A stretch of 64,000 nt of DNA from Clavaria fumosa (taxonomy: Eukaryota; Basidiomycota; Agaricomycetes; Agaricales; Clavariaceae), in NCBI GenBank assembly GCA_951802425.1, contig OX637794.1:620001-684000 (forward strand), in the 5' to 3' direction. Below are positions 23,041 through 35,079 of this stretch, piece by piece. Within the stretch, counting starts at the first letter, position 1; every line of letters starts with the position of its first letter. Under the pieces are notes generated by a model. It had not been told where the DNA came from. It worked only from the letters and a program-made list of their open reading frames with translations, and ran no database searches. The translations under genes and the position numbers were made by a program.

Positions 23041-24951
23041 TCAATGCAAGCGACAATCTATATCATCGCCCGAATCTCCGGGTTCATCTAAATCCATGTC
23101 CAAATCCCAATGCACGTCTAGATTAGGTGATTCCTGACGTTGTCCCATCATGACATTGCTATCTCCCGTGGTCTCAGCCTGGTCTTCGTCTCGAGTCTGC
23201 TCGACCTCGCCGCTCACCATCCTTGTCTCACCTACCTCTCTGGTATTCTCGATATCAAAAATTTCCCGAGTCTTCTCAGTTTCGGCCTTCTTAGTTCGGT
23301 TCGATCGACTCTTGTTTTTGTTTCGCACCCGAGGGTGTCGAGGCTGCCCAGAAGAAGCAGCGGCTTGATCGCCATCTTCTTTACTGGTCATGACGGTGAG
23401 TGGAGGTAGGGGTGAGGGCGGAGGAGGCGACGAGGTGCTTCTGCGCACACGTGGTTTCTTGGCCCGCCGATTTGCGCTGGTTTCGCCAATGCTCAATGCA
23501 TCTTCCGCATCAACGTCGCGCTCTGAGTGAAAGAACTCGTTTAATGCGGCATGTCGGTCGCGCCGACGCTCGCCGGCCGCCTGGGTGCCATGCTCCTCCT
23601 CCTTTTCCTCGGCCGTGCGCCCCTCATCGGCGAGGAAACCCTGGATGTCCGGCGGGATCTCCTGCAGGGCGACGCTTGGCGCGCCCTGGAGGTACCGCAG
23701 CTTGCTGCGCACGCTCGAGACGATGCCCTGGAGCGACGCGGGCGTGTTCCGGTTCTCGACCTTGCCCGTGAGCGGGGGGTGCAGCCGCCAGTTCGAGTCC
23801 TCGAAGAAGGAGTCGTACGCGGTCACGGGGAGCTCGTCTGGGATGGACACGCCCACCAGGACTGCGGTCTCGTACGTCCAGCATCGGCTGACGTTCTTTA
23901 TGGTGTACCCGCCCCCGCCGAGGACGAGCAGGGGTATGTCGAACGCACGGACAAAGTCGACGCATTCGCCGTGTGCGGCGATAGAGAGATTGAACGCACC
24001 GAGCCGGTCGCACCCGAGGGAATCGGCGCCGCATTGGAGGACGATGGACGAGGGCTGGAACGCGGCGACGACGTCCCCTATCACGGCTTTGAATGTGGTC
24101 ACATACATTTCGTCGTCGATGCCGTCGAGTAACGGGACGTTGATGGAGAAGTATTTGCCGATCCCTCTTCCGTTATCGTCGAGTTTGCCGGTGCCCGGGA
24201 AGAAGTCGCCAGTGTACTTGTGGAAAGACACGGTCATCACGCGGTTAGACTCCCAGAACGCTAGTTCAACCCCATCGCCATGATGAATATCAATGTCGAT
24301 GTATAGCACGCGGGGATGGTACCTGGTATTTTCTCAGATCGCACTCGCTAACGCCGGCGTGTGTGTAACGTTACCTTAGAAGCTCCAGAATCGCGAGGAC
24401 AATGTCATTGACGTAGCAGAAGCCACTGGCTTCACCGCGCTTGGCATGGTGTAGCCCGCCCGACCAGTTAATGGCGATGTCCGTCGTCCCTGCAGCGAGT
24501 TTCCGTGCTCCGGCGATCGAAGCCCCTGCATACTTTCGACAAAAGTCGAACATGTCTGTGAATATTGGACAATCTTCTACACAATTGTAGGTCTCCAGCA
24601 TTGCCTTCATTTCTGATTGATTTTGAGGAGTGACTCTGGAAACGATATGAGTGTGTGTGTGGTAGAGACAGTCTACACAGTGTTGTGATGCACCTTGAGA
24701 GGAAATCAACGTAGTCGTGGTCATGATACGCTTCGAGCTCTTCCTTCGTCGCAAGACGAGGGTTGTAGATGTGATCAATCCTCTTGCCGAGGTCGTATCC
24801 AAAGATCAATGCATTAGTCAAGGTTAGCCTATGAGGTTTCATTGGATGGTGCTCCTAACCAACAGTCAAGACCTTAAAAATTCCTGCAGGAGAACATCCA
24901 GACCTACTCCATAGTGGTGCTCACCCACACGGTGCGGATAGTAATATGACA
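23041..24951 (-). CDS. HOS2: Class I histone deacetylase, Hos2/HDAC3 type (5' end uncertain)
   Basis: Exons on the minus strand: 24951-24908, 24854-24694, 24635-24375, 24322-23041. An N-terminal exon is still needed; the ATG at 25130 with an exon to 25029 is the nearest candidate, but its phase does not fit. Zn-dependent deacetylase core: [37 protein letters not shown] and LVLGGGGYT, with the metal ligands and the His pair present. [13 protein letters not shown] and [11 protein letters not shown] are of the Hos2/HDAC3 kind, not Rpd3. It would act in a Set3C-like complex on coding regions. Beyond the catalytic domain there is a long acidic and basic low-complexity tail of about 170 residues (KKPRVRRS, Glu-rich), longer than in yeast Hos2. 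Confidence 0.88.
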
Positions 24952-25149
24952 CTATTGGCCGAGAATGTGGCTGTCGAATTTTCCAGTACAGTGGGGACAA
25001 AAGACCAACTTGAAGGGGAGAATCCTACCTGCATCCTCTCCGATATGGGTGTCGCCGCACCATAGTGAACTTGGTCAGAGAAATAGGGTGTTGATGAGAA
25101 TGTGGTCGATTGCCAGCTACGGCGGACCATTTACTTGGATTGTTGAACT

Positions 25150-26650
25150 CTTGTTGTAGAGAAGAGTTGGTACGGATGAACAAAAGTGTGAGGCGAAGTT
25201 GCTTTGAATGTCAGTAATTTGTATTACGTTTTAGTGAACAGAGCTTTGAGCATTGAAAATTCAGTGTCTTGTCTTGGCCAGTGCATAAAACAAGCTGCTA
25301 ATTTGTCGCAACTCTCTCTGGGGAACACTAACAATAATTTCATAGAAACGAAACGTGTTGCTAATAACCCGCTGAACAGGAGCCACGGTCGAGGTGTCCT
25401 ACTAGTAATCGCCCGAAACTGTCACTGCCTACTAGACTGCCATTGTGTTCGATGGTTTTAAACTCGCGTAATAAAACGAGCAGTCGCAAAGCTATAGTCA
25501 ACAGCCAGGTGGCCGACATCTTGTAGAGATAGAGAGAGAGAAAGAGGGAGGGAGAGAGGGAGAGAGGGAGAGAGGGAGAGGAGAGAACGGTTCTTTCTAC
25601 GGACACCCGAGACTGTGCTAGCTTGGAAGGATGGGGGTGACGCCATAGTTTGTAAACACTCCGTTCATCTTGCCTAGGGTGAGTCGGACATAGATCGAAA
25701 ATCGAGAGCTTAGAGGAATAATCGTGCTCGTGTGATGACGAACTGTGGCTGCCTCAGTAGTGGGATGGCGATACCAAAGCTGCAGAACCCTGTAACAACG
25801 TCTTCGGGTTGAATTGGAACATCCAACGTGGATAATTGATCCCGCCCATCATGCAAGTCATGGCATCTTGATGTAAAGGCGGCCTACCGCAAAGGAATTT
25901 CCAATGCGGACGAACATCACACGCGCAATTAGAGCTGCGACGTTGATGTCATGGAGTACGTTCCTGACTCTGTAACTTGATTGCAGGCGCGTTCACTTTA
26001 ATGTTTGAGTTGAGTAGAAACAAGCAATGACCAAGAAGGGTAAGGACGTACACCATCGACGAAGTAGAATGACGCACGTCCAAGTGCAAGTGCATCACAA
26101 TGGAAAAGATAGACACTGGCGAGAAACTGAGTGGACAGAAAGGCTCGGCGCTAAGCAAGGAACCGGAGTGGACCGTTGTCATTACTGGCGTTATGTTCGC
26201 TGGACGCCCGCGTTGATGCATAGCGATGATTTGATCTACCAAGGCCTGATGCGCGCTGAAGCCAAAAAAAAAAGATATATGCAGAGTGTCGGATCACAAG
26301 ATGGTATCGAATATCATCTCTCCGTTGACTTGGTAGCACTCGTGCAGATGTTCTCGAAGATGCCTTACCCCGTGCTGCTGCGGTGATGAGGACAGTGCAG
26401 TGAGCGGGTGATGGTCACGAAATAATTTGGAACTCCGCGTACTGGCTCAATTTCCAAACAACGACCACAACGACCACAACGACCAACGGCTGCGCCTAAC
26501 CCTTCCGAAACGCAACACGCAACCAGCAAACATTTTACTCTAGCTCTTGGTCCGCTATCAGGTGCGTCGTCAGTATGGGCAACTTGTTGCACCCTGTTCA
26601 CGACACACCACAGACGAACGTTCATCCTTCTACACCCACATAAGTAACGA
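25150..26650. other. Intergenic region with purine microsatellite
   Basis: 1.5 kb between the divergent HOS2 and RAB11 genes. It holds a GA-rich tract at about 25,527-25,586. An open + strand stretch at 26,027-26,386 has no recognisable motif and is probably chance. Confidence 0.4.
25527..25586. repeat. Polypurine (GA/GGGA)n microsatellite
   Basis: About 60 bp made only of A and G in imperfect GAGA and GGGAGA units. Such tracts can take unusual DNA structure or act as GAGA-type promoter elements; here it lies about 400 bp upstream of the HOS2 5' region. Confidence 0.8.
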
Positions 26651-26653
26651 TAA

Positions 26654-27737
<1,084 letters not shown>

Positions 27738-28286
27738 ACAGCATATGCTGACCTGGGATGGCAGGGGCATGTTGAGCATGCGATGTGTGTGCGTGAGGGA
27801 GACTCGCGTTTTTGTTTCTCCGTATACTGCCTTCTTGTAATTCCGTTCCATGATATGATGGCCCTTTTTTGAGAAATCCTTGGTACACACTCGCTGACGA
27901 TTCATTATTAGTGTCAGTGTGTAAATGATTGTAGTTATAAACTTCCGTAGACGCTTTCACGCTGAGTCCTGTAAAGTCGATCACGTGGTAACCGCAGTGG
28001 TAACGAGCAGTTGTCGCATGCAATCGCACCCGAGGAAGGAACCAGATTGGCTCAAACCGCACCGGTGCGTGTCCTATCAGCTCAAGGGGCTGCTGGTTCT
28101 GAGGCGCAAAGTGTACGGCGTCGGATGCTTGGAGATCTTTCGGTACACGTCTGTCACAGTGATTCGCTAACCATGATGCGCATTAAGTGATGACGGTGAT
28201 ATTTCGTGATGTCCCATGCGATGGATAGAATAAGTGTCCAACCAAGCGGCGTAAAAATGAATCGGCAAAGCTCAGTGTCCAGCATA
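27738..28286. other. Convergent intergenic region
   Basis: 3' flanks of RAB11 and the GPI-anchored protein gene. No gene seen. Confidence 0.4.
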
Positions 28287-28909
28287 CTATAGCACCATAG
28301 CACCACCAAACAGCACACCCACCAGCCCCACCAGCCCGAAAAGAGCCCGCAGCCGCCCAGCGCTGGATGTGTAGCTGTCGTCTGGACCATACACGCCCGC
28401 GGGGCCCCTCGCGCCCGGACTGGGAGCACCATGTGGGCCGTTCCCGCCGCCGTTGACGTCCGTTGGGGCGGTGGGGAGGATCGAGGTCGTCTTGCTGGTG
28501 GTGGTGGTGCTTGTCGAGGTGGAGTTGCTAGAGGCTCTGGAGTTGCCAGAGGCGCTGGAGCTGCCCGTTCCGGTCGTGCTGAAGCTGCCGCTGCCGCTAC
28601 TGCCGGATCCGCTTGAGCTGCCGGTGATGCTCGCTGTGCCGGTGTTAGCTTGAGTTATCACGGCGGTCTAAAAGGCCCAAGCGCCTAGAATGAGTATTGT
28701 TGTGGTAGTTTGAAAAGCTTGGGAACACGAGACCGTAGTGAATATAACTGGATTGCCATCGGGTCCCATGGAGGCGCCCACAGACGTGATTGTTCGAGTC
28801 TACAATGAAGAGATGAGATAATGTTGACTATTAGTGAGACCAGTCTGCTTACTTGGGCATGTATGAGCAGAGGGAAGAGTAAGAGTAGAGAAACGGAGAG
28901 AATCCGCAT
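28287..28909 (-). CDS. Small secreted Ser/Thr-rich protein, probably GPI-anchored
   Basis: Exons on the minus strand: 28909-28853, 28799-28734, 28667-28287; 167 residues. An N-terminal signal peptide (MRILSVSLLLLFPLLIHAQ) is cut off exactly by intron 1. A short middle part (SVGASMGPDGNPV) is followed by a Ser/Gly/Thr tract typical of O-glycosylated stalks and ends in a hydrophobic tail (ALFGLVGLVGVLFGGAMVL) without charged residues after it, as expected for GPI attachment. Cell-wall or plasma-membrane surface location is inferred. No enzyme domain is seen; similar proteins are common and mostly uncharacterised. Confidence 0.7.
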
Positions 28910-29366
28910 GTCTATGAGACGCTGATACAGGTCGCTCGCTTGCACAAGATTTTGCAGCACAGCACACAACCTTTGAGTCACGGGGATGCTTGACGTAAGC
29001 AGTCATGTGCTCAAATCGCGTCCGTTAATCCTTTCAGCTTTCAGTCAATGTTACAGTAACCCTCAGTCGTATCTGAGCGCTCGTGATGATAAGGAACGTT
29101 CCAGACCGCTACGTGTCGGAATTCATGGCCGTCGTCAGATAGCCGCCCACACTCCTGACACCCCCATGTTCCAGATCAGTGAGTGCTGCAAGTACCTACA
29201 ACCCTGCTCATTTGATGGATCTTTGGCAGTTCCAGTTGTGTTTCTTTTTATCACCTTGGTGATTGAGGCATGCTCTCCAACTTCTTCTCGATTGATGCGC
29301 GAATTGGCTAACACCTTTCTATGTGCCTAGCTTGCAATCTCTTCATGGCTCACGGCTCAATTCAAA

Positions 29367-29859
29367 ATGCAACCTAATACGGTTCCCCACACCGAGCTTG
29401 CCCGCACGCACTTCGTTCTGTTCTGCTGCATTTTCACGTTGCTATTGTTGCCATTGTTCTTTGTACGAGTTGCCGGGCTTATAAGGTGAGCTACTCGCTT
29501 GTCATTGAGGTTTCTCGTCATCAGTTTCACATTTCATGCTGACCATATTGTAGTGGGTCCTTCAGCCTCATCCTTTGGATTGCGGCAGCCATTTCTGTCT
29601 CAACGATGCTGCATGGCTATCCGCGGCATTGCTCGTAAGTCATAGTTTTTATTTTCCGAGGTAACACCTTCAACTCAGCATCCCCAGTTCTCAAGATGTC
29701 CTCTACTGTTCACACGTGAAGGCAATGGAAGGCTTTGCACATCTCAACTTGTATGTCGCATCCCATATTACTTGCTAGCATGGCACCCATTGTAGACCAC
29801 CTCTTAGGTGGCTCGTTCTCTTTTCAGCGATTTGTTCTGCCGCGTCATCAGGAGACTAG
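29367..29859 (+). CDS. Small MARVEL-like membrane protein, 5' part unclear
   Basis: Exons 29367-29485, 29554-29634, 29679-29750, 29808-29859 read in frame for 107 residues. There are three hydrophobic segments: FVLFCCIFTLLLLPLFFV, SFSLILWIAAAISV, and LWLVLFSAICSAAS, with a Cys pair and KAMEGFAHLN before the last. That order resembles the second half of fungal MARVEL-domain proteins. One more N-terminal membrane segment may lie in an unassigned exon at about 29,160-29,330. The family is an inference from layout; the splice sites are good. Confidence 0.45.
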
Positions 29860-30327
29860 GGATTGAAGCAAAGTACTGTATACCAAAGGCTGAGAGCTAG
29901 TCTATGACAAATTCTGCTTGTAACACCATGTCTATGCATCTTTTCGTGCACCGAGGATTTCACATGCCAGGGACTGTTCCGCCCTATAGCTGAGTAGATT
30001 GGTGTGGATGTCGTAAGAGGCATATGCAATGCGTTGGTTGATTTGGCGGCGGTGATTGACCAACAGCCTTGACATACCTGGTCAAATAATTGCCATTCTG
30101 CGAAGTAGTCGTGATGGCGTGGTAGGGATACAAGATGGTCATTGCCAAAATCTGGACTTGATCGCGGGTGTGGTCAAACTCAGCCCCAAAAGCATCTTCA
30201 CATCGTAAGAGCACAATCATAAAAGTACATTTCAACCTACATACAACCGGAGAGGGACATAAAAATCATAATAAACAATACGTAGACGTAATAGATAAAC
30301 CCCAATATTGAACCATTGCTGGCCCGC

Positions 30328-31699
30328 TCATTGCCACGCGGGGAAAGGAGGGAAGGGATCTGGGCGCCAAGTGGCTTCGTCGCTCATGATCTGAGGGTCG
30401 CAATACATAGGCAACGGGGCGTCCCTGATGTCCGTGGCGATGGCCGAGGGCTGGACACCCTGCTCGAATCCATATTGGTCGTACGGCTGTGGCACCACGT
30501 CGAAGTACGCAGGCAGGACGGGCGAGTGCCTCACGTCGTCGTACCGCGCGTGCCAGTCCATCAGGTGCTCATGGTTGGCGTGGGATGGGGAAGCGCCCAG
30601 GAACAAATTCGGGAGAGAGGCCCGCGGGTCTCCTTTTGCTTTCAGGAAAGCGCCGACCTTCATATCGTCGTACGTCGGCGATCTCGCGCCACCTGGGCCG
30701 ACACCGTTGTAGATGCAGAAGCGCGCGGGCGTCGTCGGCTCTGCTACGGGAGAGGTGTACAACGGGGGTGGGGTGTACACCAGCGGTGACGACATTGCCG
30801 ACTCGGACATCGAGCTCCTTGAGGACGAGGCTTCCAGAGGCAGCAACACCGGCCGTCGGGATCGCTTCGGAGCAGTCAGCGCGGGAAGATCTTGCGAACA
30901 CTTTTCGTCGTCGAGTCGTACGAGCTGCTCAGTGTTATAGGGTTCAAATGTGAGGTGCTGAGGCGACATTACGGCAGGATGAGCTGTGGTGGCGGTGGCG
31001 GCGGCGGCGGCGGTGTCTAGGGTCGTAGAGGAGTCCGCTAATGGCCTTGACGGAGGTGCGACTTGCGCAACTGCGGGTTGCTGAGGGGGGAATTTGGAAC
31101 CTGCTACGTGGCTGCGCTGGTAGATATAGTCTGGGAAGAGCTGGCGATGCTCTTCCGCAGCTGCCATTGCTCGTTCTTTGTAGGCCTTCTTGACGTCACT
31201 CGGAAGCCGCTTCCATGCTTCCCCAGCACGTCGTGATAAGTCGCCGCCGGTGCCAACATTCTGACGCACAAAATCGCAGCGAAAGAAAACGAAAGAATTC
31301 GGAGGACGTGGGATGTATCCCGGCCTTTTAGCGCTCTTCTGTTTCCACTTGCGCAAGGTAGAAGGTGGTATCGTCGGGTATATGTCGTGCTACCAGTCAT
31401 GGATGAACGAAGTTAATTGGCTCGTTGAGGGACGGACACACCGTTGTCGTGTCAATGACTTCTCGCTCGTCAACAAATTCGTAAGACTCGCCGGTCTGCG
31501 GTTGCCAGCTGTACGGAGGCGTGGACCGCATGGCGTTGAAAGAAGAGCCACGTTTCGCAGCGCGTTGATCGTCCGGTCTCCTATATGTCTCTGCGTAGGT
31601 AATGGCACTAAGCCTATTGCGAAGTTTCGGCGCCCAAGTATCGTGACTCTTAGCGAAATTTCGGCCATAAAGAGCAGATCTCGACCATGTCTCAGTCAT
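30328..31699 (-). CDS. HMG-box transcription factor
   Basis: Two exons on the minus strand, 31699-31442 and 31389-30328; 439 residues. The HMG box of the sequence-specific MATA/Sox type starts at about residue 100: IPRPPNSFVFFR, then DLSRRAGEAWKRLP and YKERAMAAAEEHR, with the DNA-intercalating residue region and the basic flanks KRPGYIPRPPN. The rest is Pro/Ser-rich and probably disordered. In basidiomycetes such factors include pheromone-response and fruiting regulators, but nothing here decides its targets. It sits 700 bp from PLP2, divergent. Confidence 0.85.
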
Positions 31700-32397
31700 C
31701 CTGCTTACGCACTAGCACGCCTCTTGAATAATCCCGACATTTCGGGCCCAAGCATTTTGCTCACCTGGTCGAAGACCTAGGGGTAGACCCGCGTGCGTTA
31801 TAGGGGAAGCAAGACACCATTCGAGGCACTTGCAAAGTTCAAACCTTCTTTGACATATGTCGTAGACCATCCATAGTGTGTAACTCGACATAGCGGGAAA
31901 GATGTAAGAAGGAGGGTAGATTGTGAGATCCGCGGCAGGTGCTATGAATCAGCTGTTAGGATGACCAGGAAAATGGGCGGGTCGAACTGGGCCACATTGG
32001 CTGAGATCTGAGACTGGTGATGAATTTTTGCGCTCGACCCGGGAAACATTCTTTCTGCTCTAAGCTTTTAGGGCGACTCGACTCCGTTGTGGTTGCTCAG
32101 CACAGCGCTCAGTACTTCTCGCTACAGCCAGCTTTCCGCTTCACAAGTGGGACTTTCTCAATGCTGGTAGATCCGTGTCGATGAGACTCCCCGTCTCTCT
32201 TGTCTCGAGCCCAGACCCGGTGTTGAGTGAGGTTTCGCCGTCTGACGACCAAAAAAGGCTTACGATGATACGATCGTCCACAAGTTGCTGTCACAGGGCC
32301 AAGCGGCCTCGACTGTACCGACACGTGATGCTAAACCTGGTCGTGGCTGCGGCACAACGCTCAACTGCGCAACTACTGTAGATTGCCCCTGCTCATC
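31700..32397. other. Divergent promoter region HMG-box gene/PLP2
   Basis: About 700 bp with no coding exon; expected to hold the promoters of both flanking genes. Confidence 0.4.
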
Positions 32398-33420
32398 ATG
32401 TCCGTCAATCCCGACGAGGACACCGAATTGTGAGTACGCACATAACCGGAGCAAACTCTTCCTTATCCTGACCCCATCAACGTCTTTCTCGTCAAGCAAT
32501 GACGCTCTGCGCAAGCACGGCATACTCCCACCGCGCGAGCCTCCGCCTCGGACTCCGTCCCCGCCCCCCGTCTCCGTAGACGACCTCCTTGCAGAGCTCA
32601 CCGCGAACGAGCTGCGCGAGCTCGGGGAGGACGCTCTCCACGGTGGTGGTGCGGACCGCGAGGAGATGGCCCGCGCGGCCGATGCGTTCCTGCGCCTCCG
32701 CCTCGCGCAGGACAAGGCCGAGGAGAAGCGCGCGCGGTTCGGGTGTGTGTACCCGATTTCTAGGGAGGACTACACGCGCGAGGTGACGGAGGCGAGCTCT
32801 GTCGACGAAGAAGGCGACGAGGAGGGGAGAGGCACGGGTGTGGTTTGTTTCCTCTACAAAGATGGGTGCGGTTCTTGTGTTCTTTCTCTACGTCTTCTGC
32901 ACCCAGGCTCGCTTCTTTGCTCACGCCTTTACGATTCCTTTAGAATCCCACGTAGTGACCGCGTCTCCGAGCATGTCCAGGTGCTGGCCCAACGGTACCC
33001 CCGCACCAAGTTTGTCTCTATCGTAGGAGACAAGTGTATTCCGAACCTCCCCGACTCACGGCTACCCATGTTCATCGTATACCGCAAGGGCGATATACGG
33101 ACCCAAATTTTATCATGGTCTGCGGACAAAGATCGTCGTCTTGAAGGTGCGTGCTGCCAAGTGCGATGCAAAGCAACGTATGTCCTCAACGACATGTCAC
33201 AGAGCTGGAGGCTCTACTTATAACTGCCGGAGCCATTGAACCGCCTCAGCGAAAGCCTCTGGTGCACGACAGAGGAGATCGTTCCGACGAGGAGGAAGAA
33301 TCCGATGACGCGTCATTGCTCAAGTCGCGCTGGTCAGCTCCGCATTCGAATGCTCAAACGCGAAATTTGAGAACTTCTGTAAAACGTGATGATGACTCCG
33401 ATTTCGAGTTCGATCTTTAG
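32398..33420 (+). CDS. PLP2: Phosducin-like protein, PLP2/PDCL3 type
   Basis: Co-chaperone of the CCT chaperonin, needed for folding of actin and tubulin and for G protein assembly. Exons 32398-32429, 32497-32865, 32944-33146, 33203-33420; 273 residues. Family hallmarks: DTEFNDALRKHGILP at the N terminus, a helical region, and a thioredoxin-like domain (LYKDGIPRSDRVSEH, RYPRTKFVSIVG, LPMFIVYRKGD). The C terminus is acidic and ends SDFEFDL. The 79-nt intron 2 can be translated through without a stop, but splicing it restores the conserved YKDGIP join. Confidence 0.9.
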
Positions 33421-33681
33421 CAAGTCGGTGGAGAATGGGAATGATACCGTAAATTAATACTGGTCCTCGAATATGGCAACCTCCGTGTATGTCACGTGTC
33501 GAAGGCTAGCGCATCCTAATACCCCGCTATGGGGTAATACCTTAATCCAAGTAGCAGGCTCTATCGGTCGCGCAACTGAGCAGCGAAGTGCAACGTGATT
33601 AAATATATAGAGGGAGCATAGATCCTTCAAGACTACTGCACAGCATGCCGTTAGAGAGCAGCAACCGAATCGTCTTTTCCA

Positions 33682-34451
33682 CTAATCTTCTTTTGTCGCC
33701 ACTTCTGCTACAGCCTCGACCTGCTGCTGATCCGCATCCGGCGCGCCCGCCTCCCCCGTTTGATTGTCGTGGCCATTCTTATCATCCTGGCCATTCTTTG
33801 CATCCTTAGCCTTGGCAACCACGTTGTGCTCGTCGTCATCCTCCTTGGCCAAGAATTTGCTCCCCATAACGACGGCATTGAGCCTGTAAATAGCAAATGA
33901 GACGAAGCTAGTCAACATAAAGAGTAGGACTGGGTAGGCAAAACGACGGACGTCAGCATAACTTGCACTCGCATCTCCTCCCCGCCGCCACTCGGATCAG
34001 GGAGTTCTACCATTAGCTTCTTGGATGCCTTCCAGCCGAAGCTCCCCGTACTGAACGTGGTGGGAGTGAGCATCACGCTTCCAACGAGACCTGGGCTATC
34101 CGCCGTCGCCGTCGACGTCTCTGTGGCATCATTGCCCTCAGCGGCGGGTGTTGGCGGGTAAAGGATGTTGACGAGTAAGGGAGTTGAGCGATTCGTGAAT
34201 GCAGACGCGGCAACGGGTGCCTGAGAGGGCCGTTCAATAAAACATCGCCACGTAGGAAAAAGACGAATGAGAAGGAACCTTTTTCCTCCCCCCTCTCGAT
34301 GTAGTGGCGGATTTGGCACCTTCTGTCTTTGCAGACTTTGAGGAGCGAGTGACGACAGGTTCGACTTCAGGGGCGCGTTTCTTGCCTGAAAACGATTCAC
34401 CTGCCGATGAGTTGAGCGAGGCGAGTTAAACAGAAAACACTGACCAGCCAT
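33682..34451 (-). CDS. Conserved hypothetical protein
   Basis: Exons on the minus strand: 34451-34445 (7 nt), 34385-34279, 34220-33952, 33883-33682; 194 residues. Basic N terminus (MAGKKRAPEVEP), a beta-rich middle part (PLLVNILYPP, FSTGSFGWKASKKLMVELPD, MRVQVMLTLNAVVMGSK) and a low-complexity Asp/Lys/Gln tail. No signal peptide or membrane segment. I do not know its function. The 7-nt first coding exon (ATGGCTG) is supported because the join gives MAGKKR and the total is in frame. Confidence 0.6.
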
Positions 34452-34509
34452 TCTGACTACTTAGATTGCTTTGAGAAGATGGAAGGAAAGAGACAAGAGT
34501 GTAAGTGTG

Positions 34510-34728
34510 TTAGGAGGCAGAGACAGTGGCCAACTTTGAGGTCTCGGAAATAGTCACGCTCTTCAGCCACACACATACCTTTTTTTTTGCGGCTGAGCCA
34601 CGCGCGGAAACCAAACAGGCCAAGCCTGTAAATGTGTTGATCGCCGGTGTCACGTGATCATCGCCATTCTTGCCAAGGAAGCCAAAAATCATATTTGCTG
34701 GCGACGCTACGGTTTTGGTACCGTACAT
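34510..34728 (-). CDS. Very small single-span protein, possibly mitochondrial
   Basis: Exons on the minus strand: 34728-34579 and 34533-34510; 57 residues. MIFGFLGK then a short hydrophobic stretch (INTFTGLACLVSA) and a Lys-rich end (SAAKKK). Size and layout recall small subunits of mitochondrial membrane complexes such as ATP synthase subunit k, but the likeness is weak. Splice sites and frame are consistent. Could be chance. Confidence 0.4.
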   Translation of the reverse strand: MYGTKTVASPANMIFGFLGKNGDDHVTPAINTFTGLACLVSARGSAAKKKVCVWLKSVTISETSKLATVSAS

Positions 34729-35079
34729 TTTGCTGATATGTGGCCATGCAATGAGAGAAATCCGTTGTAACTTTTTACATGACGCTAAGACGTGTTGCTC
34801 AGCCATTGCGGAACGGAAGGATTGATGGGTGTGGGCAAATACGCACCGAAAAGATTCTCCTTCGTCGTGTATGTCAGGCGACGCCGGCGCCTTCACAGAG
34901 CACACCAGAAGTATCCTACTCTGAACCTGGACCCCGCTAACCCCGCCAACCCCGCCAACCCTGCTAACTGCTCCATCCCGTCCCTTGCCCACCGTTGATC
35001 CGCCCCCATGCCCCCCTTCTTCCGCCTCTCCGGGCCTGCCCTGTGCGCATGTGGCTCCATTGTGGAGCCTGCAAAACCG

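Noticed and set aside
23551..24283. Plus-strand ORFs of about 190-230 residues opposite HOS2
   Set aside because: Antisense to the conserved deacetylase core; the Hos2 motifs are on the minus strand.
26027..26386. Plus-strand ORF of 119 residues upstream of RAB11
   Set aside because: No family pattern, odd composition, no plausible splice partners; probably chance.
28431..28653. Plus-strand Val/Glu/Leu- or Gly/Arg-rich ORFs opposite the GPI-anchored protein
   Set aside because: They are the reverse reading of the Ser/Thr repeat of the minus-strand gene, which has a signal peptide and anchor signal.
30316..30953. Plus-strand ORFs opposite the HMG-box gene
   Set aside because: Antisense shadows; the HMG box is unmistakable on the minus strand.
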